From Sebastes aleutianus (Eukaryota; Chordata; Actinopteri; Perciformes; Sebastidae): DNA of 64,000 nucleotides. Where the stretch lies: the NCBI GenBank assembly GCA_916700875.1, contig CAKAKS010000067.1, positions 9,203,591-9,267,590 on the forward strand, written 5' to 3'. Below, one piece after another: positions 1-13,100 of this stretch. Under the pieces are notes generated by a model. It saw nothing but the letters and a program-made list of their open reading frames with translations. It was not told where the DNA came from and searched no databases. Each line of letters begins with the position of its first letter. Within the stretch, counting starts at the first letter, position 1. Both the position numbers and the translations under genes were made by a program.

Positions 1-1027
1 CTGAAAGAGCCAACTGTCATGATTACGGCCGCAAATATTCAGCATTCATTCATATGCAGTAAAGCTAACATGTTGATGTTCAGCAGGTATATTGTTTATC
101 ATGTCCACCATGCTTGCAGTTGTACAGCTCATTCTGATGAGAATGTCATTAGTATTGGACCGTATTTGACCTGATGATGGTGATGGAGGAAAAGCAAGAG
201 GGATCACCAAAGTTATTACATTTCATCCTGAAGGGAACATGAATGTTTGTACCAAATTGCATTGCAATCCATTCAACACATTACTTTAAGCTAACTATTT
301 CAATTGTTTATCCATTACTTTTAACAAACTTTTAGAAAACTATTTCAACTGTTTAACCATTACCTTTAGCTAACTATTTCAACTCTTTACCCATTACTTT
401 TATGCTTGACCTTTTCTGTTATTTTCTCCCATACTTGGTGAGGTGTTGCTGTTGCATCCGCCATTTTTTCTCTTCTGTGAAGTGTCTTATTTCAACCATA
501 ATGCATCGTGCAACAGGCTTTCTAAGCCACTCTTACATTAGTCACTCATAAGGTAGCTTTAGGCCACAGGTACATTTAAGTGTCTTTAACAATATAACAA
601 AGTTATATTTAAGACAAAGACTAGGGCTATTTTTATGCAACTGGCCCCCTGAAACACATTTTCCTAAAAATAGCCTGATTTACTTGGATGTGCCTGGTTT
701 AACTGGTAATCTCACTTTATGAAATACTGTGTTCCTTTGTTGTGTGGACCGTCAACAAACTAGCAGATGCACCTAGATTCAAAGCCCCAGTTCAAGAGAT
801 CAAAGTGATTCACATGATAAAAAAATCAATTTGAACATTTCTCTTGCATCTCGGCACACTTCTGCCCATCACTGATAAGGAAAAAACGGACTAGAAAAAA
901 CTCAAAGATATTCATATGATCCACAGAGAGGTGGCGGAGAAAAAACAGCTTAATGTTAGAAGTGGGATTACTCCTCCAAAGGGTGTTTAATATCGAACAT
1001 TTTCTAAATACCCTGGTGCAATTGTAC
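1..1027 (-). other. ptprm intron 9, partial (runs off the left edge)
   Basis: This is AT-rich sequence downstream (in transcript sense) of the exon 9 donor at 1026-1027. It holds one short tandem repeat (289-402). I see no further exon and no other recognised element. Confidence 0.8.
289..402. repeat. Short tandem repeat, about 34-bp unit, three copies
   Basis: Three imperfect copies of a unit built on ctaactatttcaa and ccattacttttaa begin near 289, 336 and 368. The first two are separated by about 12 extra bases. The copies differ by a few substitutions. It is intronic and no function is suggested. Confidence 0.7.
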
Positions 1028-1137
1028 CTCGAACTGAGTGATGATCCCGTAGGTCTGCGCTGGTTCTCTCCACTTCAGGATGATCTTCTCCTCATAGGCA
1101 CTGCCCTGAATGGACTCCAGAGGAACAGCACTTGGCA
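1028..1137 (-). CDS. ptprm: ptprm exon 9: start of the third fibronectin type III domain
   Basis: This 110-nt exon enters in phase 1 and exits in phase 0. The acceptor is ataatttcccacag. The donor is TTCGAG followed by gtacaa, which has the GT but lacks G at +5 and is weak. The translation after the split Val codon reads PSAVPLESIQGSAYEEKIIL then KWREPAQTYGIITQFE. ESIQGS, EEKI and WREPxQTYGxIT are strong PTPRM motifs, and the family exon ends at the same (Y/F)E. Reading past the donor meets a stop after about eight codons, which supports the boundary. The remainder of FN3-3 should lie in the next exon, left of the window. Confidence 0.9.
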
Positions 1138-4100
1138 CTGTGGGAAATTATCACAGACACAATTCTCAAAACTGGTGGCAGGGTGGTATTATTTTTCAAG
1201 GTAGAAATAAGTGTATAAAAAACAAAAGCAGTAAGATTTCCATGGATACGTATTTTCTTTCCATCCTCTGTGTTTGTCAAGTTAAAATGCTGTCAATAAA
1301 AGTTGGATGAAAGCAGCTCCTACTTTGCTGCGGCTTTAGTCTTTGCTATTATAATTTACCGAGCCCAGCAGCACCTCGTGCTGATGTGCATAAAACAATC
1401 AATAAAAGAGCTCTTCAAGGACCTGCAGTACACAAATGGCCATGAGCCAAAGTCAAACACCGTAATAGGAATTTGTGAGATTATCTGAAGTCATTGTCAC
1501 TCAAAACACACTCCCTGACACGTTTTACAGCAAAACTGAACACTTTTCGCACAGATAAAAATGTGTTGCAAACAAAAGATGAACTAGTCACCCCATGGGA
1601 ATAGTTGAATCTTAATCTTTCCACAATGTTTACTTGTACTGAAATGCTGCCAAAGAGATCTGGTCCTTTAACCCCTCATGTGAATTGCTTTCATTCTGTA
1701 AGCGAAAGAGAATGATGTGGAGATGCCTTTTTTGTTTTTTCTTCAAGATTTATCTTCAAGAATGCAACTAGCTACACCCCGTCTGTACACTTGTTCCCAT
1801 GGGACTCTAAACACACAGATCCACAGACACACAGAAGTCAGATAGTGAGAAACAGTTGCCACTTTCAAGTTTCCAACCACAGATATCTGAGCAAGACATG
1901 ACAAGACTCTCTTTTCGTCAGCTGAGCCTGTTTGTTATCTGGCGGCCGGGGTTCCTTGAGACTTCTATGGAGTTCATTTCCTGTGTCTGCTGAGGCAACA
2001 CAGAAGAAGATCTTTCATCTTTGAAGGAGGTGAAACAACCTTACGACACTGAATCTTCTCTCCTGAAAAAAACATTTGGAGAATCCCAAACTTGTCCTTA
2101 GTGCAAGTTGTTTATGACCAGGTGAGAATTATCCACCCATCCTAATAAGAAAAGTGATTTTTTTTGCTGGTTGAGAGCACACATACTTATATATCCTCTC
2201 ATCTACCTGGCAAAATAAGGGAAAAATAAATAAATTATTAAATTAAAAAAATGTAATAATTAAAATATAGTAGTTTTAATACAGTTGTTTGAATGTTGGG
2301 CTGTCCTTCATTTTTCCATTTATTTGCTCTTCATACTTTAAAGCTACTACGAGGGACTTTCATTTTGTGTTGAGTTGGGCGGTCCCTGTGGACAAAAGCG
2401 GTGGTGTTTCCAAACACCAGAGTCCCTTTAGAAAACCTCTCATTTTATTGCAGCAGCAATACGGTACGGCGGAGCAGCTCTGCTCCTGGCCGAAGGAGGA
2501 GCTGCTACTGCCGGGCATTGAGCTCTACACCTCAGCAAAACTGGATCTGGGTCTGTCCACTGCTGGAGGTCCCGCTGGAGTCTGAGCTGAGAGAGTTTCT
2601 GGTGAACCTGGATGATTTGGTTTGATTTCGTCGAAACCGGTGGCACCAATGAAAAGTATTAAGAATAACGATATAGAAATAGACAATCTTCTCGCTGATG
2701 GTCTTGTTTACTTATGTAGGTCATATAGAGGCATCAGTATTAAATTGACACTGTTTCATAACCAGTTAAAAGTTCCTCACAATAACATTAAAAGAAATCT
2801 AATCAAAGATCATTTCAGCAAAATCTTGTGTCATTCTTCCTAGACCTGTACAGGAAGTAGCCTTGCATCACACTTACCATCCTCATCAGTCTGAACCTCC
2901 AGCTCTGTGCTCTCCTTGACCCCCTCTGGATTGCGTAGCACCAGCTTGACACTGAGGTTGGTGAAGGGCGTCAAGTTGTGGATGGTGTGCTGAGGATCGC
3001 GGCTCTGAGTGTCGTAACACACCTCCTCGCGGGTCTCCTCCTTGCCGGCCACCCTGGACCGGTACTGGACAGTCAGGTTGTAGCTGTAGCAGCGGGTCAC
3101 ATTGTAGCCCAGAGGCTCCCAGCGCACCGTCACTTGCTTGGATTGGATGTCCACCACTTCTAGCCTTTGTGGGCCGTGCATGGGCTCTGGCAGGGTGGAC
3201 AGAGAGAGAGAGGAGTGTGAGCATACATCAAGATAATCAATTAGGCCACATGAAATGGCAGGTAGTGCAAGATAGTTTCAATAAAATCAAGGGAATTACT
3301 GAGGTCTGTGCCAGGGCACAGAGAAGGTGGTGTTCCTTTGAGTAAAAGAAAATCTGCTACCAGATTTTCATAACACTAGAGACCCGGTCAATACTTTTTT
3401 TCATATTGAAATACCATTTCCTCTTTTTGGAATTCATATTCCCAGAAAATATTTTAAAATTTCAAAGCCGCAGCCTGATACTGAGCATTGCCCATCACCG
3501 TTGCTAACTCGCTCTCACAGCAGCTGCACACACCAAGACACCACAGGTCTGTTGGTGGAAACCCTCAGCAGGAGGTGTATCATCCCTTCAGAGCGTGCCG
3601 TTCCTCTGCTTCTTCTGCCTTGTCCTCTGCCTTTTTCTCTCTCTTTTCCATCTCGCCCAGTGGCGGTCAGCTATTAGCACCATACTGATACAGAGTCAGC
3701 CAGCCTGCCAATCCAGGCAGGACACAACCCCCACTGCCATCCTATCACCTCTAATCACATGTGTTTCCTTGCCTTTTCTCTTCTACTTTCTCCATTTTCT
3801 CCTCTCTCTTTCAGTCCTTCCCTCCACCTCTTTTTCTCTCCATTCCCCTTCTCTATATCCTCTCTTTTTTTGTGGCTTCCCCATTTCTATTTCCCGCTCT
3901 CTTTTTCCTCCTCATCTCCTCTCTCTGCTTTCCCCGTCTATTTTCCCCTCTTGCTCTCTCTCTTTCTCAATCTCCTACCTATGGGAGGAAAGCAGCCCAA
4001 GCACAAGGTAATGGGATCAATTTCCATTCCAGGTTAAATTCGCAGTCCATTTCTCTGGAACTTAACACTTTACCACCTATTAGGAAGAGCCAGGGCTCAA

Positions 4101-7100
4101 TTTCCCCGTTCCCCAGGAGACACAGTCCAGCAATTCAGAGGCAGCCACGGCAGCCATGTTTAACATTCTGGAGGTGCAAGGGGGGGGGGGACTGGACTGG
4201 AGCGCCAGCATGCTGTTCATTTCTACAGGCGGTACAAAGGACATGACAAACAAGCATGAATCCTTACGAACAACACAGTTGGCATCCTTTGAATGTGATG
4301 CCCACTAGGCTGCTTGATTATGTCAAAAACAATTATTTTGGTCAAAATTGAGATCAAGAATATTCAACATGATTACTCATTGACTTTTAGAAACATGCAT
4401 TTAGAAAGAAAATGTTGTAGCCTACATTTAAATTTTATTGTTAAATGCATCAATCTGGTGCACTTTGACAGCAAAATTAAGAGGCTAGATCCTTGAAGAA
4501 CTTTGTGCTCTTGTAAACAAGTTTGTGCTTTAGTAAACAATTCAATTCTAATCACAATGGTTGTATGGATAAGGCCCCGGTTGACAGTCACGCCGGGAGC
4601 ACGAAGGTACGGGCGAGGGGTGCTGTAAAGCGCCACCCAGGACCTTTCCAAGGTGACTCAAAGCCGGTCGCAGAGCACCACCATGGAGGAAATACGAGGG
4701 CCTGCGCCGGGGAGAGTTCCCACGAGGGGTTCCTCCCAAACCGAGCGGCCATCCTTGACCCGCTGAGCGGGGTGAAAGCACACCGCGGTAAAGGAAAGGG
4801 GTGAGCTGGATTGATAAAAAAAAGACAAAACAAGAGCGTCATTGCAAAATGGAATGCGGCTCAATAATTTTTTTGTGTCGATTATCTTATTTTCAGAATC
4901 TTTGGAAGCCAAAATCGTAATGGAAATTTGATTAATTGCACAGCCCTAATGCCCACATGCATTTGTGAAACAGCCTATAGAAAGATAATGTCCGACTGAT
5001 CAAGTTTTATTGAAACTCCTTTAAAAATGTACAGGAATGATCAACAACGAGGTTAAGTTTCATGTAGCACTACAGAAAAGCTACAAGACAGAAAGGAATG
5101 TTTTGTCAGGAAGTTAGGTCACGACATGTGACATGACAGGAGCTTGTACGAGTGAGAGAGGATAATGCAAGAGGAAAAACACTGAGAGAAGATAAAGGCG
5201 CCTGCTTGTTGAATGAAAGATGGAACACTTTTGAGATTTCACAAGGACAAACAAACGGATGTGATCTCTCCTGCGCTTTCATAGAGCAGATGAAATAGTG
5301 GCCAGGAAGTGGCAGAGGGAGAGCTGTTGAAGACGGATGGAGAAAAGGGATATCAACGCAGCATACAGTACATGAAGCATACACAAAGGGCTACAAACGA
5401 TAAAAGTGTGTCAGGAGAATGGAACAAATCTTTTTGTCCAAAAGGAAAAGAATGGCAATTAGCATCTCTTTAAAGGAACAGTGTATAGCATTTAGGGGGC
5501 TTTGTGTGTTCCATCATCTAGTGCTGCCACCATTACTGCGGTGGCAAGTCATAGTGACTCTACTGTCTGCCAACAGTATTAACTGGTGACTTTGTGCTCA
5601 TAGTAACATACGCAAATGTTTGGCGTAGATAATAAACACAGATGAGTATGTATTTAAAATTGATTAAAGTAAAATTGAAGGCTTTTACGAGGACACAGCT
5701 GCCGTCACTACGAGCAACCACGACACATTCGGCTGAGAGTCACCAGTTAACATGATTAACAGACACTCAGTGTTCTGTTTGTGATGGCGACCAAATGATG
5801 TTTACTTTGTGGTCATTAGGTTGCCCTGGTTAGTGCAAGTAACGTTATATTTTACAATAACGCCAGTTAGTTGATTGAGTTAATTTATTCTGGTGGACCA
5901 CAGCCCCCCCTAGGCAATGTCTTAGCCCATTAATTTGTTAGCTTATGTTAGCTACGCAGTGTTAACTTAGCTGACCTTTACTTGTTTCACCATGTTAGGC
6001 TAACGTGGGTAGCTAAGAACTGCTCAGGTTCTTCCCGAACTCCTTGACATCGTTGTCAAAAGTAACGTTACATAAAAAGTTTAAAAAAAAAATAGAAAAT
6101 TGCACACTTCTTAGGACATCTTGCATTCAAACACGCACATATTGAAGGGAGATGCCACTGCAGTAATGGCGACTTGTTTACTTCCAGTACCTCCCCGGAT
6201 TTGTGTATAGGCAGAAATGGAATATAATATTAATAAGCATGTTTTCTTTAGTGTATAATCACCTGAAAATAAGCATCATTGTGTTTTCGCTACCTTAGAA
6301 TGAGCCGTTTATATCTACATACGGAGCGGGGCCTCTTCACGGAGCCGGCCGCCACGTTTCTACAGTAGCCCAGAACGTACAAACCAAACACTGGCGCTAT
6401 GTAGTTTTCACGTTTTTACGTCGGCCACCGTACTTCTCCTACACGCTTGGCACACGGGAGAAGTTTCAGTTGGTTACAATATGCAACCTCACCGCTAAAT
6501 TCCGCCAAATCCTATACAGTGCACCTTTAAAAAGGATTTGTCACTACTGGTCTACACAGAGTGCAACAAACCACTAAAATCTTTGACAGAGCATGTAAGT
6601 CTATTAGCTTTTATAACAATAGCCGAAGAAAATATATACATATTTTACTGGCTGAGAGAGCATTATAGCTTCTATAAAAGTGCTTAATGTCCTTTGAGAA
6701 ACCTTTCTGCAATGCTGTGTAGGAGTACTCTTGGAATGTGTGTCATCTTTCAGAGTGGGTCTTCTAGCAGGGCTGACCTCTAATGATTGTTCAAATGTGA
6801 AAGAGACTGGTATGTCAGACATCCACCTTCAAAGAGATCAGCAAAAATTCACCGAAAGTGCAAACAGACAATAAGTAAGCCAACTCCACTCTAGTAGCAA
6901 ACTGATAGTAGAATTACAGAAAGGGGATAAATGCAATGATTTACAAAGTCATCAGCCATTTTAAACAAATGTAATTACAGTAAAAAAAAAAAAAAAAAGA
7001 GAGAGATTCTGACAGAGAACTGGGAAGAATTGGCGAAGGAAAACAGGCCTCTTCAAATAGGTTGCAATGTCGGGAAAGCCATCCCGAAAATAGAAGTTTA

Positions 7101-10100
7101 AACCCCTTTATTTGCGGAACTATCTGTTGGCCGCACTCTGTAGGCAACGGTTACACTAAAAGCACAGAGAATTGCAGGGTGGCCAGGCACAGAAATCAAA
7201 TTAAACCAGATGCTCTCAAAGTGACAAATGCACCAAAGTGTGAATCTCAAACGGACGTGCACGAGCGGCTGGGAGGAAGTCTCATTTCTGAGCCGTTCAA
7301 GGAGAATGTCACACTTCCATCTTTGTGGAACATCATAGATAATGTCCACTACGCCCTAATTCTGGCCAATGGAGAGATGCCAACGAGAATGGGAATCACT
7401 TGTGTGAGAAATAGCTCATATTTATTAATATATACATTAAAATGTGTCTTTTTGGCATATGGTGGTGGACAGATATTTTTGCTAGTGCACACACAGCAAT
7501 AGAGAAGGTAGATAAAAGAATATTGGCCATTTAGTAAACAGCCCTTATGACTATTCTATAGCCTCTCCATGGAGTTTTGTTGAGAAAAGGCTAATTGTTT
7601 GTTACCCCATTGGCTCCCTGTAGTGCAAATGCCAGCTGTCTGAGGGAGGCAGTAAAATGTGAGTATCTGTGGCGGACGCCCAATCACAACTTGTGCCCCG
7701 TGACTCAGAATGACATCATCTGTTTTCATGAACAACAAGGTGCCTCATCCATTTCAGAGCCGACTTTGAAGAAAGAGGAAAGAGAAGAAGAAAAACACCC
7801 TGTACCCTCCTCCTCCGCTTAATCTCAAATGAACGGGTCGCGCCGAACGGCTGATATCCTTTATAAATCCTTTCGTGCATGGATGGGAGGCTATGCAGCC
7901 ATTTTCAAATAGGCCCATAGGCCCATGAATGACAGCTGATGAGATGAGCCTATTACCCCAGCCTACTGTGACTGCTAGTTTAGTTTTATTGACCGAGCAG
8001 TAAGAGGCTCAGTATCAAAAGCACAAGCACAAATCACAACAAGGAATAACAGGGCGGTCTCTTGAAATCCATAGCCTTTTTTTTTCTCAACAATTCTCAC
8101 AAGCTATCACCCACTGAGGGCAACATTGGGGTGAAAGTACTAAAAAATATGACTCTAATATCTCTCCAGTATGGCAGATATTTCTAGTGGAATAGAGTTA
8201 TAATAATGGCTATGAAAGCATCCCTTGGAGCAGGAAATTACTGAGGTCTATCTTATGAGAGGGCACACACAATGAGTTCCAGTGAGAGCCAGATTGGTAT
8301 TCCAAGCGGTGGACAAATTATCACCTGCCCCACACTCGCGGATGTAATTGAATAATTTGAATTTGACATTTACATAGAACTATTAGTGATTTTTTTGTCA
8401 TTACAGCGTGACATTTAAATAATGTTTTTAGAAATTATCAGCACATTATTGCCTCTTGTTAATGTGAATGGGCCCTGCGTACACGCCACTGCAGCCCAAG
8501 TGATAACTCGATTTCCCAAAAAACATGAAACAAAAACAACAAATAACCACATGTTGCAGCCGTCTGTCCTAGAGGGGGCTTCAAATGGTGCACTTAGCCC
8601 CTGGGTAGAGCGAGACATTAGTCCTGGATGAAAGGAAACAAATTGGGCATGTCCGGAGCACAGCCACTTTACTGCGAGACAAGTGTGCAGTGTGTGTATG
8701 AGGGGGGACAATGTGTGTTTTCTAGCGTGTTTACGGCCTTATGTGAGTAATGTGAGGATTCATACGCGTGCACACGGCGGCGCAGATCTGGTTCCTCAGC
8801 ATCTTACTGGCTATATGTACAGAAGAATGATTTACTTATCAGATCTTCCTCGGGCTTCGCGGCGTGCGAGTCATTCAGAAAGCCAGGATCTTTATCAGAT
8901 CCACATCGATTAAGAGCAGAAAAGCCTGGTGCTGGCATACACTTCCATCTCCCTGCTCAGCAAACAGAACCGGGAGTGAAGGGGAAGAAAGGACTAGTTC
9001 TCCAATGATTAGAAACCACCGTCAAGTCAATGCGGCTCCTGAGCCTGGGTGCTATCTCATCAGGATGAAACGGCGCTCAGGTTGTGGAGGAGGAGGAGGA
9101 GGAGGAGGAGGAGGAGAAGGAGGAGGAGGGAGCTTTCCTTTTTTTGAGATGGAAAAAGAGAAATGCCTCGATTTTCGCAGGATGGCATGTAGACTGTCGG
9201 ATTCCTCGCTGGCTGCTGGGGCTCGTCACACGCAGGTGCCTTCGTTGTAGACAGTACCAAAACAACATGACAACGGCGAAGATTAAATTCTGTTTTCATG
9301 TAAAGTGTTCCATTCTAGGCAGCGAGGCCTGGTATTGCCGTCACTTATCTCTCCATTGCGGTGTGTTATTCACTCTGTTCTGTTTGAGCTGGGCGGGCTG
9401 GGAGGCGAGCACATTTGTTTGCCTCTTTCTATTACATCTCAGTGATAGCACTGAGGCCATTGAGGTAATGACATGGGTTTTACACTTAGGAAATCATTTT
9501 CATATCCCGCAGAAGCGAGCCGTAATGATAGCTTTTGATAACCGACAATCAAAGCTCCATCACCCTCCTAGAGTGCTCCTCTATGCAATCCTCTGGAGGA
9601 AAAGAAAGAGGGGGGATGGAGGGGGTTAAGAGGGAGAAATGGAGGGAGTCAATGTGTGGGTGGGGGGATTGGAGAAAGAAAGCTAGGGACAGATGAGGGT
9701 GGAAGTGCCAAGGTTTTTGTTCATCAAATGCAACAAGTCAAACCAGGCCTTGGGGTTGACGCGTGTACACATGTTATAATTGATAGCACTTTAAAAGGCA
9801 CTGTACATGGACATCTAGTGTTCTAACATCACCCTCTACAGCCATTACAAAGTCAGAGACAAATGCCCACATGCTCAGGACACACACACACACACACACA
9901 CAAGACACTTTGCCTGTACACCTTGGAGGCGTGGATAATCACAAGGATTTATTGAATGGTGGTGGTCGCTCCTCACTCTATCAAGTCCTTCTTTATAGGC
10001 CTCATGATAAATGAGACTGCCATGATGGGTGAGGATGAGGGGCGGAGGGGTCTACAACGTGCTGGATCGAATTGAAACCACAGAATGAGCTCCGGCGCTG

Positions 10101-13100
10101 GGCCGGGCTGGGCTGCCACCTTGTCTGATGAACCCCCTGAAGCTGTAGGGGTGGAGATGAATGGGTGAACGCCTTCCTTCTCACAGCACTGAGTAGGAAG
10201 GGAGAGCAAAAAAACACAAGAGGGAAAGTAAGATAGACCTCCTCCAGCACAGGAGGATGATGCATGACGAGACTCAAGACTGTCAAGTCATACCAAGTCT
10301 TGTTTTGTCTTTGTTCATGATCGACCACCCTGCTGTATGCTGCCCTTAAAAAAAGGCAACAAGCTCCACTGTGTAAATACAGTGAATACGCTTCAAACCT
10401 ATAGCTCATTTTTGCTTCACTCCCTTCTAATAGCCCAATTTATTATTGCTTAAAATGTACTTTTTGACAAATCTGCGCTAAGGAATGTCACGTCACATTA
10501 GCAACGACCAGTTCCTTTTAGCACATTAGCCCTTGATGTGCAGACAACAATCAACTAGATTACGTTTGATACTGGAGACAATGTTTGAATTCGATGATAG
10601 GGAAACAAGATCTAAAGATAGAAGGCGTGCCTCTAATGCTTCATCTCTAAACCGGTTCATGTATGTTTATTCTCAACGGACATCGGAGAAACGTTTGTTA
10701 CTGGAGAGAGTAGGTTCCGCAGATTCCAGTAGGATATGTACAATGCATGTGTAGCTCTGTTAGACTGGTTTATGATACCGTGAAGAAGGGTTGCAATTTC
10801 TTCTGGTGCTAGGGGTTTGAAATAGGGATGCACCGATACCGATATTGGATATCGGGGCCGATACTGACTCAAATAGATGGATCGGATATCTATGTCAATG
10901 CGGACAATCTGTTCAATTCAGTTCTATGTTGATATACTATATAAATTATATGCTGGAATTTTAATTCCTGTTTAAGTTTTGACCAATTTGTTGCTAAATT
11001 AAAATGGTTTACACTTGAATTATAATTCCTGTTAATTTTGAAGATTTTTTTTTACCAGTTGCTGGTGTATGATTTATAATTTTAATAATAAATAACAATT
11101 CAGTAAATTTATATCTATATATTTATTTGTCATATTTTGTTTTACAAAGTTAGGAAAGCAATGTTTAAAGGCCCAGCATGTAGGATTTGGCGGCATCTAG
11201 CTGTGAGGTTGCATATTGCAACCATCTGAAACTTCTCCCGTGTGCCAACCATGTAGGAGAACTATGGTGGCGTCCGTTCTGGGCTACTGTAGAAACATGG
11301 CGGCCGGCTCCGTGAAGAGGACCTGCTCCATATGTAGATATAAACGGCTCATTCTAAGGTAAAAAACAATAATTCTTATTTTCAGGTGACTATACACTAA
11401 AGAAAACATACTTATTAATATCATATTCCATTTAGTTCCGCCTAAATGTTACACACTGTTCCTTTAAGTCAAGCCTGTCTCACACATAAAAGAATGATCC
11501 CAGTCACTTCCACACATTTAGGCATAGAGCTTATTAATTAGTCGGTATCGGCTGATACCCAAAACCCAGGTATCGGTATTGGGGCTGAAAAAGTTGGATT
11601 GTGCATCCCTAGTTTAAACCCACAAAAACTATTACATAGTAGTAGCCACTCAAACAATGAATGCATCCACTAGCATGCCTGATAATCCATATATACTGTA
11701 TATTTGCACGGAATCAGTAATTTCATGAATTAATAATGGTTACTTACTCCCATCATGTTTTGCATCATACTGGGAAAGTGCAGTAGTTTAGAGCCCACTA
11801 AACCTAAAAGGGGCTCTACAGTTTATTCATCATGACGGCAGCGTTTAGTGTGGTGGAGATGAAGTAAGTACTGTGCTGCAAAGTACAACAGTGAAGCACT
11901 AACCGTTGCTAAAGACTTTTCCACAAGAAGCAAATAACGTCTTTTCGCTTTGCTTCAAATACCAAATCATAAAAAAGTTGCACTTGTCGATTGTGGTATC
12001 GAAAATTTGATTTAAAGAAAAGCGGAAATGGAATAAATAACAGGGTATAAGATGTCAGTGGGAAGTCTTTTCTATCACTGACCATTTAGAGGGATTAAAA
12101 GAACAAACCTAGCAAGTTTGCCTCGGGGGCAAAAGGTGAGTCCAGCGACCGGATGAAAACTAATGGACAGCCAGTTGATGGGAAGAGCAGAGGCAGCGGA
12201 GGTGGAACTGGTTAAATCAATCTTTCATTTCGTTTCCACCAATATGCTGTGCGGTGATTGGGGTCAGAGTGACAGGCAGGAATGACCCCCTCCTCCCCCA
12301 TCTGTCTTAACACACATGCCCGCACACACCCATCTCTACTGTCAGACCAGGCTTTGTCTTTAGTGTTCGGGTTCCCGGGGAAAACGCCTGTGGTTAGGGC
12401 TTACACACAGGAAGAACACAAGCCCTCATTTACCGACGGGCACGCAATCTCTACAGGAGCAGTGGGAGGTTACCAAGGTGATTCTTCAACTTCAACACTC
12501 CCCAGATGGCCCGTGTGGCATTGTCATTTGTCGCCAAAAACCTGCATGTGTCGCACTCAACTCAGGGTGTTACCCAGAGTGTAAATCAAAGTGAAGCGCT
12601 TGACTTTGTGAAATGGTTGCTGCGTTTTCTGAGCCACCTACTTAGGAGATATATGGGGACCCAAGATCTAGCTATCTAGGTGGGGGAATACAGGATATAA
12701 ATTGCAGCCTCCCTGACATTCCTGTCCTTTAGTTGAGGAGGAGACGCACAAATGTTCTTGAGTTAGAGTTATACAACCAGACTGAATGAGTGCTTCCTGG
12801 ACGCCTAGCAAGGGGAATGGGACATCTATAATTCAGCAAAAGGATGGAGAAAATCTGTGACAAAAATTACAGCAGATAGGCCATGAATAATTAAACACGA
12901 GGAATAGAAACATTTAAAGACCTTGAGAAGCATTTCAGTTCAAATTTAAAAACAGCAGAAAAAAAGGATCTCGCCGAGCCCGACTAAACTACAGCTATTT
13001 ATCACTCTCTTGAGGCTTAAGAGTTGAGGTTACAAACAACCTCGATGATAATTGTTTGTGAGGAGCTGAAGAGGCGGCTCCCAAGTAAGAAGAGAATAAG

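Noticed and set aside
2455..2640. GC-rich patch in intron 8 as a possible cryptic exon
   Set aside because: No family motif, no convincing splice-site pair, and exons 8 and 9 already join in frame without it.
2886..3224. Second open frame overlapping exon 8 on the minus strand
   Set aside because: It is an out-of-frame shadow of the FN3-2 exon; only the other register has FN3 motifs and matching splice phase.
3595..4246. Overlapping plus-strand open frames up to 161 codons
   Set aside because: They run through a polypyrimidine tract and are Ser/Leu/Phe/Pro-rich by composition, with no domain, and lie in a ptprm intron.
7062..7502. 146-codon plus-strand open frame
   Set aside because: No recognisable motif, random-looking composition, no nearby splice or promoter evidence; chance is plausible in 64 kb.
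9084..9629. 181-codon plus-strand frame starting with a Glu run
   Set aside because: It begins in the GGA microsatellite and continues without any recognised domain.
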